From NCBI GenBank assembly GCA_013054445.1, contig JAAMPI010000327.1, positions 1 through 43,078 on the forward strand: 43,078 bases of DNA. Direction: 5' to 3'. Within the stretch, counting starts at the first letter, position 1, and each line of letters begins with the position of its first letter. The translations under genes were made by a program, and so were the position numbers. The notes beneath the pieces were generated by a model. The model did no database searches. It saw nothing but the letters and a program-made list of their open reading frames with translations, and was not told the DNA's origin. Origin of the DNA: Cudoniella acicularis (lineage: Eukaryota > Ascomycota > Leotiomycetes > Helotiales > Helotiaceae). Positions 28,325 to 40,594 of the stretch are shown piece after piece.

Positions 28325-30346
28325 ATGAGCAACACCATGCCTTCATCCAGACCAGCCACGCCCGCCACTCCCGCATCACCCAAGACGTTCAAAATCAAGG
28401 ATCCCCAAGCCGGTGTTCCCCTTTTTGGATGTGGTAAGAGAAATCGTGTTGTCAGCCTTGCCAATCTGCTGCTAACATGGCATTCAGAACACATACAGCT
28501 TTTTTTGGGCTCTGGCGCGGCAGATCGCATGAACCGTACGATTCAGAATTATAGAACGTGTCTCCGAGTAATATTCGAAAATACGCCCATTGTCCCCCAA
28601 ACATCGAAAACCCAAAAAGGGCAGCCTTTCACTTCGCTCACTCCGAACTACTTGTGCCTGCAATGTTCAGCCACAACAACCGAGCAGGGACGCATTGTAC
28701 ATGGCGAGGACACGCAACATAGATTCTGTAAGACTACCGGTCCTTGGGGGAAGAAGAGTGCTGAGTCTTCCAGATGTTGAATCAAGAAATGGCTGCTTGT
28801 TCTGCCAAATGTGTGACGACTTTATTTGGGACCCTACTTTAGAGGACTTGAGACTGCGAAAGTCTGGCAAGGGCTCGTTCAGTAAGCTCTTGGTGCTTTT
28901 GATCTTCTCTTTCAAGAATTAACACTCGAATCTTAGCACGAAAGCGGAAGCTTGATGAATTATTCACAGATCCCGTGAAAGAAGATCCACGATTCATCTC
29001 TACAAACACAGTGGAAGCACCTTGTCGTGCAAGTGGAATTCGTGGAATCTACAATATGGGGGCTACCTGTTATATGAACGTCATTCTCCAATGCTTTGTG
29101 CATAACCCCCTTCTACGCAATTTTTACCTGGGCGATGGGCATCAAAGCGGGGAGTGCTCATATAAGAACTGTATGAGCTGCGCTATGGACGACATGTTTC
29201 AAGAGTTCTATGCTCAGGAGACGACAACAGGGTATTCCGCGTCGAATATTCTTGCAAGTTTCTGGCTCTCAAAGCGGAAAGCTTATGAGGAATTGGCAAG
29301 TAATAAGGAGCAAGATGCTCACGAATTCTTCCAGTTCCTCACAGAAGAATTACATGAGATTAACGGAGGTTCCAGGCCGGCGGATACCGAAGATATATCA
29401 TCAACGGTAAAGCGGACCAGGACCGGGAATGAGCCTGGATGCAAATGTATTGTGCATCAAACTTTCTACGGCAAGTTACAAAGTACAATAACATGTCAGA
29501 GCTGCGGAGATATCAACACATCTGTCGAATCATTTCTCGACCTCAGCTTAGGCCTAGATGTTCTTTCGAAGAAGAAGAGCCTCAAAGCTACCGCCCTGAG
29601 TCTGCAAAGATGTCTCGATGAGGAATACAGTAGACCTGAGCGCTGCGAATATACTTGCCATCAGTGTGGTACGCAAGAAGCGAAGAAGCAACTCAGCATA
29701 AAGAGCTTACCAAATGTACTTTGTATACAGCTCAAGGTTAGTTCGATTGCCTTTCTTACATCTCAATTTCTTCATCCGAATAAGAATGTCTTATCGGCAT
29801 GTTCTTCCAATGCCCAGCCTTCTGGTGTTAGCTCAATTTACAAGCTCTTTCACGGAGACTTTCTATTCTCTCCTAGTTGCCATGGTTTCCCGAACACGAA
29901 AGTGTGCTAATACATTGGGTAAAGCGATTTAAGCAGAACAATGGTCTGGCTTCAAAAATTGATACCAAGGTCTCATTTCCTCTCAAGCTCGAAATGTTTC
30001 CCTACACAAGCCGAGCAAGAAGTCAGGATACAAAACAGAATTATGAATTGGCAAGGTCATGTACCTACGACCTCCAGAGTGTTGTAGTACATGTTGGTAA
30101 TCTTGAAACTGGTAAGAACTCCACGTATCTTGAAATCATCATTTAATTCTAACCCATTAGGCCACTATGTCTCATATTCGAGAGTTGGGAATCAGGTTTG
30201 TTTCACCCGTCTCGTTGCACAAAAACATTGCTAATATTATCCAGTGGTTTAAATTCAACGACCACAATGTCACGTTGGCTTCGAAATCCCAAGTCTTGAA
30301 TGAACAGGCGTTTTTGCTATTTTATGTTGTGAGGTCATTGGCATAG
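28325..30346 (+). CDS. UBP8: Ubp8, histone H2B deubiquitinase of the SAGA complex
   Basis: Ubp8 removes ubiquitin from histone H2B as part of the SAGA deubiquitinase module. Seven exons, 28325-28433, 28488-28727, 28774-28881, 28937-29736, 29925-30111, 30161-30195, 30245-30346, give 526 residues. The N-terminus is Ser/Thr/Pro-rich; a ZnF-UBP domain follows at about 35-150 (C in LFGCEH, then YLCLQCSATTTEQ, RFYVESRNGCLFC, QMCDDFIWDP). The catalytic domain shows the Cys box GIYNMGATCYMNVILQCF (Cys197), NKEQDAHEFFQFLTEELHE, structural Cys pairs (ITCQSCGDIN; YTCHQCGTQEAK) and the His box GHYVSYSRVGNQWFKFND (His483). The second to last intron phases all agree; the intron at 29737-29924 is long (188 nt). 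It converges with EFM5, 122 bp between stops. Confidence 0.93.
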
Positions 30347-30468
30347 GACTTAAGGAAGTATAGGCATTGCATCTTATGGCGTTTGGTGTATGAATCGTAT
30401 TCTATAGCTATACCCAGGCCAGCATAGAGCTTTAAAATGACCTTCCTCGAAAGTCCTCCTCGGAATCT

Positions 30469-31558
30469 TCATCGACTTTCTTGATCCCTCCGCTTCCACC
30501 TACTGCATTCGAAATTTGCATAGCAGAAGAACTCATTGCTCAACCCTTTCGAGTGTACCGGCTCAAAATCTGTCGTTGAAATACCTGCTGGCCGATACAA
30601 TTTATTGATCAAGGATTCCATTCGCTCTCCGGTACAGACAATGAGCCTGTAATCGTCCGTATTCCAGGCTTTGGACAGCCACCGAACAGTCAAGGCAGCT
30701 ACTCAAACGTCAGTTCTAACAAATCCATTGATATAAAACCAGATACCAACATACCTTTCGTCTGACAATCCTCACTCAAAAATGGAGGATCGCAAATAAC
30801 CCTCGTGGCACAGCCCTTCAAAGCAGCTTCTAAGAATTAGCAACGTCCTCTCACATCGATTTTAATAATTCACGTGGTAACTTCAGCGGGGCTTTAAAGT
30901 CATAGAACACGAATTCTGGGAAAACCTCAAATCTCTTGTCGAATTCCAATAGAGAGATCTTAGGTCTTTCCTTTTCCGGCTTGCCTTCTTTCGCCTGTGA
31001 AATCCTATTAGAAGAATTCTAAGACTGAGATTGAATAAAAAAAAACTGGCACCTACCAAAAGATTTTTAATCTGCACAAACACACTCGGCGCAGACACAA
31101 CCGCAATTGTCGTCTCGACTGTGGCACCAGCCAGCAGTTCTTCCGCCAAAGCAACGGCAGTGTCATCTGAATACTGTTGCATCAATCAGCCTTAAAATTC
31201 CCCCACATGCCAAGTTGCAACCCTGACGAGCACTGCAAAAGAAAAGCGCAAGTAAATAAGTGAAACAAAACTAACCCAAAACTGCGACTCGTTCCAATCC
31301 TCCGCAAAAGCCTCCATGCTTAACGGCTTATACGAAGCAGTCGCTTCGTCATGCCCACTCTCAGCTACGGCTTTGAGATCCTCAAACTGCTTTTGCCGGG
31401 CGTCGCGATCAACGTAGAATTCTTTGAGAGCGTCGAGCGCTGCGCTTGATAGAACCCTGTTTTTCCTGTTAGCGTCTGACAATTGTTTTTTACTAAGAGG
31501 TTAATTTTTTTGGTGGTTCTTACAGTGGCCCCTCGTCGTCGTCTGGCGGTTCTGCCAT
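30469..31558 (-). CDS. EFM5: Efm5, eEF1A lysine N-methyltransferase
   Basis: Efm5 methylates a lysine of translation elongation factor eEF1A. Six exons, 31524-31558, 31276-31456, 31057-31173, 30874-30994, 30755-30829, 30469-30698, give 252 residues, as expected for the family. The protein starts MAEPPDDDEGPLVLSSAALD. SMEAFAEDWNESQFWYSDDT marks the N-terminal family block. The SAM-binding fold begins near ETTIAVVSAPSVFVQIKNLL, and the DPPF motif of N6-type methyltransferases is at 165-168, followed by LSEDCQTKAALTVRWLSKAW. The C-terminus has SNEFFCYANFECSRWK. The 44-nt intron at 30830-30873 was chosen because it restores LPQAALKGC before the DPPF motif; read-through would hit a stop. Confidence 0.92.
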
Positions 31559-32086
31559 GCTGTCTGTTGTGGTGTTGTGAAGAAGCTTTTTTGGAGTTCG
31601 GGATTTTGCCGAAGCAGATACCTAGGCATATAGCTTAATAGATAGATTGCAAGAGGGATAGCTTGTAACGCCCAAACTTGAGGAGAGGCGAATACAATTG
31701 GATCAATTCAAAAAGCTATTTCAGTAGAAATGAGGAGATCAGTAAGATGAAGTTTGGAAGGCGTCTGCTTGGGGATCAATTGTGTATTCAATGATACGAC
31801 GCGGTCGTTAATGTCCTTCAGATCGCGATGGAAGGAAATTTGGTTCTAATCATTTGGCAATAGCTATTCCAGCTCCCACTGGCTCACAATAGACAATTGA
31901 GCTTCTTGCCCACCCCATAAGTTAAGCCCACAGAACTCGAAATAGTAGCATACCCGGAAATACAGGTGTCATGATGTTATCCACCCACTTTATCATAACT
32001 TGGTCACAAAGCTGCTCGAATTTATTTTTCTAGTTTTGCGATATGTACAGCCAAAACCCCCATTCCATACAATCTCGGGAGGCAAA
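31559..32086. other. Intergenic region between NDUFA9 and EFM5
   Basis: Holds the EFM5 promoter and the 3' end of NDUFA9, both transcribed leftwards. No open frame of note and no recognisable repeat. Confidence 0.55.
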
Positions 32087-33649
32087 CTACTGATCATCAA
32101 TGACATGCAAGTACTTCTTCTCTTCCCTTTTCTCGCGCTCGGTTGCTGGAGGTAGATCATAGAATTGTGAACTTCGATATCCTTGCTATAGAATAATTAG
32201 CAACACACTTAACAATATGCGTGGATCAAAATTACCAAGTAATGGAATGTAAGACTGCTCAGCTCCGCTGGCTCAATGTCCAGATCTTTGAAAGTCTTTG
32301 CAGTTCGATCGATTTTTTGGTCAATGAATTCTCGCTCAACCTCATCACCAGAGATAACAGGCCACCAAAGAGCCTTATTGAGTAGTTCAGCGGCAGGCTT
32401 GAGAATACGCTTAGGAAGGTTGATATGCCTCCGGTGTTTTATGATTTCCCTGTCTACTAAGGCCGCGATTTCGGCTGTCGAGTAGTTCTTAGGACCATAC
32501 AACTCGTAAATTTGTTCTGCAGTGCTGTCGTCCTGGAGCATCTTCTCAAGTGCTTGGCCAACATCAATTGCCTTCCAAGGCGGTCAGTACAAATAGACAA
32601 ACACAGAATAGCTGAACCTACGTGGACGGGCCAGTAACGTTCTGCCATGTTGTTTGATGTCAGGAAATTCGTCACGCCGGCAAGCTTGTGAAGTAGACGA
32701 TCCTCGAAGCCAAAGAGAGGAGCCGGTCTGACAATCGTAGTTTCTGGGAAAATGCTCCTAACAACAGCTTCACCACGAGCCTAAAAATTGTTAATATTAA
32801 ACTAGTTCAGCCGTACTACTACTCCAACTAACCTTTGTCCTGTAGAACTCGGAAGGGGAATTTAGATCGGCATTGTACGAGGAAACATGGATGAATCGGT
32901 CCACATCATACTTTGCAACAGCATCTGCAATACGCTCAGCACCCTCTACGTGCACATCTTCCAAATCGAAATTCCTGGATACAATTAATTGTCTGCTCTT
33001 AAGGTTCGGTTTCTCGCCGCTTACTTGGTGGGGTAGTTGCGGCCAATGAGGTTGTATACAACGTCAGAATGCCTGACACTTTCTTCCAGCGATGGTGTAT
33101 TTCGGAGATCAAATTCCTTTGATAGCAGCCGTCAGTATTTGCTTGGCGTGCTAGCTAGTTTTTCTCCGTACCATGAATACAACTCTGCCCAAGTCTCCCG
33201 AAACCTTGAGATGGCGCTTTGCCATTTCCTCCCGGTATGGTACAATGACTGTACATCCTTGCCTGGCTGTTCAATCCATCAGTCACCACTTCCCAAACTA
33301 CCTCAATGGCTGCGTACCAAGTCTATTCACAATGTATCGTCCAAGGAATCCAGTTGCACCAAAGACCGTCACCGTGTGTCCTAAGTATCCATGAGCGATT
33401 GTTTGCGGCGGGCGGGCCGTATGTAACTACCTCCGAGTGAAGATCTGCAGAGAAAATGTCAGAGAAGAGCAATTGTGCTGAAGGGTTCAGTCCTCACCTG
33501 CCCCCTTGAGTCCGAATGATAGGCTTCCCAGTTCGTGTGATCGCAATATCTGAAATATGTTGTCTTGGGGAATTGGCGACGACTCCCCTCTTCAACCGCG
33601 CAGCAGTCCGAAGACCGTTCAGAGACGACGTGCCGCAGGACTTCTGCAT
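32087..33649 (-). CDS. NDUFA9-type 40-kDa subunit of respiratory complex I
   Basis: This accessory subunit binds NADPH and sits at the junction of the two arms of NADH:ubiquinone oxidoreductase in the inner mitochondrial membrane. Nine exons, 33498-33649, 33431-33444 (14 nt), 33318-33380, 33172-33266, 33025-33116, 32833-32974, 32622-32780, 32236-32571, 32087-32185, give 383 residues. The N-terminus is Arg/Ser-rich without early acidic residues (MQKSCGTSSLNGLRTAARLK), as for a mitochondrial presequence. The short-chain-dehydrogenase-like nucleotide motif is VFGATGFLG (GATGFLG at 63-69). Later blocks: EFDLRNTPSLEESVRHSDVV, YNLIGRNYPTKNFDLEDVHV, VDRFIHVSSYNADLNSPSEF, and RPAPLFGFEDRLLHKLAGV. The protein ends KKYLHVIDDQ. 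It shares a 324-bp divergent promoter with RPN9. Confidence 0.93.
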
Positions 33650-33973
33650 CGCTGCGGTTCTGCCCAGTATCAATTGAGAGAGCTGGACCTTTGGAGGAGC
33701 AACGAGCGTCGTCGGGGATGTTTGGAGACCCTTGTCGGACAAGCTCGCCAGAGTCGCGCTAGTGGTGCCTGTCTAGAGCTCACCTGCACCCAAGGTTGCC
33801 ATTGACCGCGAATCTCAGAATACAAGCAACACCAAATCTCGAATTCTTCCAGCGCCTTCACGAACTCCACTCCGATCCCCCACCACCCTGCCTGGATCTG
33901 CAAATAACTCAGGCGGACCCTCCCTCTTGGCAAACTCGATATTTCCCAATCCCCTAGCTCTACGCAGCCCACC
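33650..33973. promoter_or_regulatory. Shared divergent promoter, NDUFA9 and RPN9
   Basis: A 324-bp gap between outward-facing start codons. The RPN9 start is in a good context (CCCACCATGA). No proteasome-associated control element (GGTGGCAAA) was seen. Confidence 0.55.
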
Positions 33974-35211
33974 ATGAACGTCGATACGATTCCAGATTTC
34001 CTTGCAGAACAACGCGATGCCGCCCCCGCAGACCTACAACATCTTTTCATCTCGTTCGAGGATCTCTGGGAGCGGAAATTATGGCATCAGTTAACCGACA
34101 CTTTGATAGAGTTCTTCCATCATAAAGAGAGTGCCCACCAACGATTATCGTTCTATAAGACCTTCATCCTCACTTTCGCCGACAAAATCAACCAACTAAA
34201 GCTTGTTACTCTTGCTCTGAGTGCAGCTACCCAATGTCGAGGTATGCACAAACCCCTCTGGGCTGTGCTTCAGTACTTACATCCTAGCAGATTCCCAAGA
34301 GCGCCTGTCTTTCCTTGAGTCGGTGGCTAAGAAAGTTGATAACCCAAGCTCCCAAGATGCATACGTCTACGCAAGTGTGGCTGTAGCGACCGTTAATTTG
34401 GAGCTGAAGGATCTTGCGGGTGCGCGGAAGGACCTGGACAAGTCGGAGAAGATTTTGGATGGCTTTGATTCTGTTGAGACTATCGTCCACGCTGCTTTCT
34501 ACCGAGTCAATGCAGAATACTATCAGGTTGGTCGCCTCACCAGTGTAACAAACCCTTCATTAACACATTTAGTCAAAACTCGAATTTGCTTCCTATTATC
34601 GAAATGCCCTCCTCTACCTTGCCTGTATCGATTTGAATGATTTGACCCCGGCCGAACGAAGAAGCCGCGCCTACGACCTAAGCATCGCAGCCTTGGTTTC
34701 CGATACCATATACAACTTTGGAGAACTTTTGCTACATCCTATCTTAGATGCCCTTGTTAAGGAGGATTCTTGGCTTCGAGACCTTTTGTTTGCCTTTAAC
34801 CGTGGAGACTTGGCTGCGTACGACCTCCTTGCTGGACACATTTCCTCAAACTCGTTACTTGCAGAGCACCGAGATGGGTTGAGACAAAAGATATACCTTG
34901 CCGCTCTGACCGAAACCGTTTTCCGAAGACCACCCCATGACAGAGCTATGTCATTCCGCACTATTGCAGAGGAGACGAAGGTACGACCCGATGAGATTGA
35001 ACATCTAATTATGAAGGCACTGAGTTTGGGGCTTTTACGAGGAAGCATTGACCAGGTGGATGAGATTGCGCGGATCAACTGGGTGCAGCCAAAGGTCCTA
35101 GATATGAACCAAATCGACAATATGCGCTTAAGGTTGCAAGAATGGGATTCAAGTGTCAACTCACTAGGTAATTGGATTGAGAAAAAGGGTCAAGACGTTT
35201 GGGCAGCATGA
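33974..35211 (+). CDS. RPN9: Rpn9, 26S proteasome lid subunit (PSMD13)
   Basis: Rpn9 is a PCI-domain subunit of the 19S lid and helps assemble the regulatory particle. Three exons, 33974-34241, 34291-34526 and 34573-35211, give 380 residues, the usual length. The start is MNVDTIPDFLAEQRDAAPAD; then FEDLWERKLWHQLTDTLIEF and LSFYKTFILTFADKINQLKL in the helical N-terminal half. The PCI domain covers about 230-345 (FNRGDLAAYDLLAGHISSNS; KIYLAALTETVFRRPPHDRA; RTIAEETKVRPDEIEHLIMK). The C-terminus WVQPKVLDMNQIDNMRLRLQ and a final short tail are family-typical. Confidence 0.95.
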
Positions 35212-36179
35212 TCTGGGATTTACTGGCGTCTGGCTTCAACAACTGCTCATAGTGGCATGTAAAATAGATCTCTATGAGTAACGAGATAGAGCATATTGGC
35301 AACAAGCCATAATGAAAGACAGCTCGTGTGCTTCTGATTATTATATTTCGGAACTTATGTGATATAAAGTTGCGAAGTTGTCAGCTAGTCATATCTGAAG
35401 ACTATCGAATGAGGGCCGCTCCTTGAAACCCCTCCTCATAGTTGAGAGGAATTTGAGGCAGTCGTCTCGTAGATTGCACGCATATAAAAGCTTCCTTTTG
35501 GCAATCAAGGAAGGCATGATATTTCGGGTTTGATAGAGCACTTGATACATGGAACGTATAACCTTGTGAAAAACATAGAGCTACTACTACCTGAAGTCAT
35601 CATTCCGGCAAATATGGGAGCCTTTAACTAGGGCCTGGGGCCTAGGCTTCTGTGCTAAAGACTGAAAGAAACTTGAGGTCTTCTCATTCACCACGCTGGG
35701 GCCTTTCAACCTTTTGCAATTCTGCCAATACAGCTTCATTTCAATCATTTGAATAATATAACAGTGACTAACACTGAGTCTTCATACTCTCTCAATCCAG
35801 TTCTAGACTTTTAGTAATGAAGACCATGTCGGCTGACTTTTAAGATTTCTCTTTAATTCTCGAAAAACCTTCATCCAATTATTGTAATAGCTGCTGAGGC
35901 TGAGGGCCGTTAAGGATATTGGTTGTGTGGCTTCTGATGCCCCGTAAAGAGATGGCATAAGTGTAGAGACGGATGAAGGCGGAAAGCGGACAATGAGGAT
36001 AGCCGCATATCAGATGGGAGTCTACGAAACGCAACGATGATCCCTCCAATAGCCCCTGTTCCGTTAGCTCCCATGATTTCCCAGACTACTTCATGCCATG
36101 AACTATTTGTTCATTGAGATTAGATTTCGATTTGACTAGATGAAAGGCCGTTTCATAATCTCTAGGCAGTGAGCACTTC
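35212..36179. other. Intergenic region between RPN9 and GAA1 (convergent)
   Basis: Nearly 1 kb without a believable gene, bounded by two 3' ends. Sequence is moderately AT-rich. I see no tandem repeat, tRNA or long open frame. Confidence 0.5.
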
Positions 36180-38235
36180 CTAATTGACAACTTTGCTTTC
36201 CTCCTTGCACTCATCCCTTGGCTTTCCAAATAACAAAATCATACCCACCAACCATGCAGGCCACCAAACACACCAGACCACAACTTGTGTATTCATTCCC
36301 CAAACATCCCATCCAAAAGCCGCCTCCTTCAATACCTCACCCACTCCCAACTTCCAATAATAGGTCCCAGCAAACAGTACTGTCGTCGGCGCTAATAAAC
36401 TGAGTACGAGAACAAGAAATGCTGTTGAGATTGGGCGACCGGGGAATGGTTGCATGTAGGTGAGAGGTGCAGCAAGGAGGCCGACAAGGAATGCCAGAGA
36501 GAAGTTTAGGGTAGCGAGAGAGGAGAGAAACATGCCGAGGAGGAGGAGCGAGAACGCTTTGATGAGTTGGTATTGCTGATTTGTGGGTCTGAAATAGCGG
36601 ACGATAGCTGAAGAGACAATGAACGGGAATACAGAGTTGAGGATAGCGAAAATGCTGAAGATTGATGATAAGAACTGGGTAGATTAGTTTTGAATTATTG
36701 TTTGAAACGGCGGTAACTTACATTTCCTGGAGTGTGATTGAAGAGATACAGTGGAAGTACTCCTAGGAACTGTGAACCTGCCACAACCGCGAGTGGCATG
36801 AAGAGCTGTCGCTCTCGGACACCTAAAATCTCCTTAGGGGCAATAGCTGCAGCATCTCCTTTCTTAATGATAGTTAACGAAGGTTTTCCGCCAGCTGAAG
36901 CAAGTTTTGTACTCGGATCGAGAGGCGACCCACTTTTTACCCATAAGAAAATGGCCATGATAGTGAAATTGACAGCAACAAGCATTGCGCTTGGGAGATA
37001 CGTGCCAATACTGACAAAGCGATTAGCTTGCATGAGTAGGTAGAAAAAGAAACTCTGGTGTAAATGCTCCAAAAGGTTGTTCAAGCTTCGGAAAGTACTC
37101 TCTATGACTCTCCCCATAGCCATCTCATCTTGCCAACCCTCCCCGTATGGTTGTAAAGTGATGGCATCCACATGGTAGGGGATAAAACTGCTGTGGGGCC
37201 CTGAAGCATGGCCCAAGCCTTGATTCAGCATTCCACGCAGCATAGTCTGAAGTCTGTCTTTGTAACTATCTGTGTGCTGCCACATTTGCTGGAGGGATGT
37301 TCCAATGCCCATCTGGCCACTTGCAATAGCGACTACGGTATTCAGAAGGTCTAGATTTGGAAGCTGCCCATTTATGCCATCATAGACAATGTGCAATGAT
37401 TCGAATCGATGGTCAAAAGGATAGTCAATGACCACGGCCCCTTGCAACGCGCCGCTCTTCAAAGGTAGAGATTCAATCGCGGGGGACTGATGTGTGTCGT
37501 GGTAGGCATCTACCCAGGCTTGTGGGCCAGCCCTGCTGTCCGCTGTCACCAAAAATATGATGTCTTTAGACCATAATGACCATCCTATTTATGTGTAAGT
37601 TTGTGGACTAGCAAATGGAGGTTACTCTCACTCTTAAAATATCTTGCTAGGGTGAGCACAAGAGCCACTCCATTCCGATTGAGCACTCCATCCACATTTC
37701 TCCAGGCTCCAACAAGAACTATAGCCTCTGTTGCGTCTCCCCGAGGCGCATGGAGTATGGCGTATATATTCTCGCCGGAGTATGTTTCCCCTGCACTCTT
37801 ATATTCGTACTTTTGTCGCGCAACCTTGAGTCCAGATGCTCTGAAGAATTCTTCGAGCTTATCATTTACCCTATGCAATATGTCTCAGTTCCTGATCACG
37901 ATTCTTCGATGTTGATTCATACTCAACATTACTCTTCTCCCCCAGAGCATCAACTTCACGCTTATACCCCCCGAAAATATTTTGATCACTCCCCGCAAAG
38001 TATGTATGGACCTGGCCTGGCAGAAGCGCGTTTTCCGAGATATACGTCTTGCGAGAATAATTATCAAGTGGCAGAACCAGTAGCCATGCGACTCCAATGA
38101 CAATGCATAGAAAGGACAGGTATGGGGGGAGTTTGAGTAATCGTGGATCGCGCCGTAAAAGGGAGCCTGAAGCTTCAGACTAGTTAGTTTTATTTCCGTG
38201 GAATGGCTCAGCTACTCACTTAATAAACCTGACAT
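36180..38235 (-). CDS. GAA1: Gaa1, GPI transamidase subunit
   Basis: Gaa1 is the ER membrane subunit of GPI transamidase that brings the GPI lipid to the enzyme. Five exons, 38220-38235 (16 nt), 37923-38166, 37632-37870, 36722-37584, 36180-36674, give 618 residues. The start is MSGLLS; then RRDPRLLKLPPYLSFLC and a first membrane segment (CIVIGVAWLLVLPL). The luminal peptidase-like domain includes ENALLPGQVHTYFAG, VNDKLEEFFRASGLKVARQK, GENIYAILHAPRGDATEAIV and LVGAWRN, followed by WSLWSKDIIFLVTADSRAGP and AWVDAYH. The C-terminal half has several membrane helices (MLVAVNFTIMAIFLW; FLSSIFSIFAILNSVFPFIV; VVVWCVWWPAWLVGMILLF). The intron at 37871-37922 is required because read-through meets a stop. 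Confidence 0.93.
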
Positions 38236-38578
38236 TATCAATGTCTAGAACTGAATTTGTAACGGAGCTGTGTTGTCATTGTTCGCGATTTCGTGTTCGT
38301 TTCTAAACACGAGAGCATTTACAAGCCGAGGCGACGCAACTTTGAATCACAATGCCCCCGTACGTCATTAGTGCCCAGATGAAAGAAAATCCCACAATGC
38401 AAATGAAGCATCTCCTAATCAAAGTAATAGATTTGTATTTGTTTCTATTTATGATCACAGCCGTACCATGCGCATTGACATCCCAAATCCCAATGTCAAG
38501 CCCCTAGACGCCGATAAATGCTAAAGTATCTTTGTACAAGGATAATTGCTAGAAAAATACAAAATGCTAAACACCATT
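38236..38578. other. Gap between RBD2 and GAA1
   Basis: 343 bp holding the GAA1 promoter and the RBD2 3' end; both genes are transcribed leftwards. Nothing specific is visible. Confidence 0.5.
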
Positions 38579-39626
38579 TCAAGGGCCAAGTCGCTGAGAG
38601 CTACCAACCAAACCCATTCCGATACTGCCATCCGTTGGCAGAGACACACTAGACACGTTTGCAGTTGGAAGCACACCGAACCGTCCATACGTCTTCTGAT
38701 CAACGGATACATAATGCGGCAGTCTTCCGAGAAGATTGAGCTTGCCCTCTATCCATCGAAGAATCCACTCAGGTGGGGCTAGGAATTTCAAATAGCCCAG
38801 GCCCCCTTTTAAAATTAGCTTATATTCTACTAGAAAATTGGTAGCACTTACACCCGTATCCAAAAGCAAGCCCGCACATATGCCCCAAGAAACTAGTATT
38901 TGGAACCAAAAAAGACACAAAAAGCACCATGACAAGAGGCGTCGTCCATGTTGGCACTTGTGTGGTTCCTAACGAGAAGTAAGGGTTCGTTTTGTATGTT
39001 TTTACAGCTTCCATCGCAAGAAGGGTGAAGACCCAAATGCTATTCCAGTATTAGCATACGTACATTGACAACTAGGATAACATGATTCCTACCTAGCACC
39101 TAGCACGGTAGTGTTCATATGTAAAATTCCCCTTTCAACAAATGTGTACAACAGTGCTGGGATCGTGGATAATGCTACATTCCTCTATCAGCATCTTTCA
39201 ACCCAAAAGCAAAGACTATCGGCTCCATGGTAGGAGAACATACGTCCAAGAAACAGGGCGAGTGTTGTAAGAGTGCCATATTCAGCTTCAAACCGCTCCA
39301 ACAAGGGTGTCAAAGCCAAGATGTTTAGGAATGCATGGAAGAAGCCGACGTGAACGAGAGGGAATGTATTTGTTCGGTACACTGCAAAGAACACAACGTC
39401 AGTAGCTTTCCATTTAAATATTCTTGTGATTAGGGGGAAACGAACTCGAGCTCAAGCCAATTTGATCAGGAATCAAAGCTCCCCATTGCTGCACGTTCCA
39501 GACGGATTGGATGCTTATAACCCAGAGAAGTATTATCACGGCGACTATTGATCGAGTGAAGAGAGGCAGTCGAAATATATACGATCGCATTCGTGCCGCA
39601 GAGAACTGCGGAAGGCTCGGGGCCAT
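38579..39626 (-). CDS. RBD2: Rhomboid protease Rbd2, Golgi/ER intramembrane serine protease
   Basis: Rbd2-type rhomboids cut membrane proteins in the secretory pathway; in fission yeast and Aspergillus the homologue takes part in SREBP cleavage. Five exons, 39446-39626, 39244-39381, 39093-39174, 38852-39039, 38579-38805, give 271 residues. The start is MAPSLPQFSAARMRSYIFRL; a membrane segment follows (SIVAVIILLWVISI). TNTFPLVHVGFFHAFLNILA and LTPLLERFEAEYGTLTTLAL are rhomboid loop/helix blocks. The catalytic Ser is in LGASIWVF (Ser134) and the His in FLGHMCGLAFGYG (His187). The C-terminus GLGYLKFLAPPEWILRWIEG and LPHYVSVDQKTYGRFGVLP is highly typical of fungal Rbd2. The acceptor at 39175-39176 (AATGTAG) was chosen because it restores GPLST. 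Confidence 0.92.
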
Positions 39627-40594
39627 GTTGAAGGGAAGTGTCCTTATTTTTGAGGATGCGATAGGAGTCGGTAGATTTCGCGCCTTGAGGCGCTGGAGGT
39701 AGCGGAGTTTTATATGCTGCTCAAATTCTTGGAAATGCTATTGATAGCATTTTTGTTGCTGAGACTTTGTTGATGGTATGGAGGAACACTGGGAACAATC
39801 TAGACGCGATGTCGCTTAGCAAAAGGCTGACAATCTAGGACAAGGCTGAAGCTACTCGGTCCAGGTTTTCGTGAGGGCCGTGGAAATTATTAAAGGCTAG
39901 TTAAGGTACTCACAATCGGATAGCAACCTATAGATGTTGTAGTAATTAGTCACTTTTCGCATCCTTTCGTAATATTCGCATCACAAAGGCGAGTGATTTT
40001 ACTCCCGTGAGGTATTCTTACTCGGTCCAGTTTTTCGTGAGGGCCGTAGAATTATTAAGGCTAGTTAGGGAACTCACAGTAGGACAAACAACCTACAGGT
40101 ATCGTAGTTATTAGTCCATTTTCGCGTCCTTTCGTAATATTTGCTTTATAGAGGTGAGTGATTTTGCTCCTGTGAGGTATTCTTAACACTACCTTATGCA
40201 GGTTGGATATCGAGTGGGGCCCTCAGCAAAAATCCAGCCGAGTACATCTTATAGTAAAGGCAAAAAGCAAATAAACCCCGATCTCAGCAATCTGGTTTAA
40301 AAACATACTCAGCATAGCAGACATAGGTCTCGATTAGAGATTTAACTACTTTTTCAATTTGAGTCAATACAAAGCAGGTTCCGGGTCTACCAGTCAACAT
40401 CAGGGCGCTGCATATTTTCGAAATAAAATTTTCATGTGCTTAAGTCATGGTCGCATTGATATAACACTACAGAGAGTTCTAGGGTGAAAGGAAAGGGCAT
40501 GCTCGAGATCAAATAGGCACAGATTAAGAAAACCCCGTGTTGAAATGCGTAAAGTACAGCAGGTTTAAACCTCAAACACCCCCTTAACTGCCGC
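39627..40594. other. Intergenic region with a 166-bp tandem duplication
   Basis: Holds the RBD2 promoter (right of 39627), the tandem duplication at 39853-40184 and the aconitase 3' region. No open frame of note. Confidence 0.6.
39853..40184. repeat. 166-bp tandem duplication, diverged
   Basis: Copy 1 is 39853-40018 and copy 2 is 40019-40184. Shared blocks include TACTCGGTCCAG, TTTCGTGAGGGCCGT, TCCTTTCGTAATATT and GTGAGGTATTCTTA at the end of each. Most differences are transitions. Confidence 0.85.

Noticed and set aside
35628..35645. CTAGGGCCTGGGGCCTAG near-palindrome
   Set aside because: Only 5 bp of each arm pair perfectly; too weak to call a site or element.
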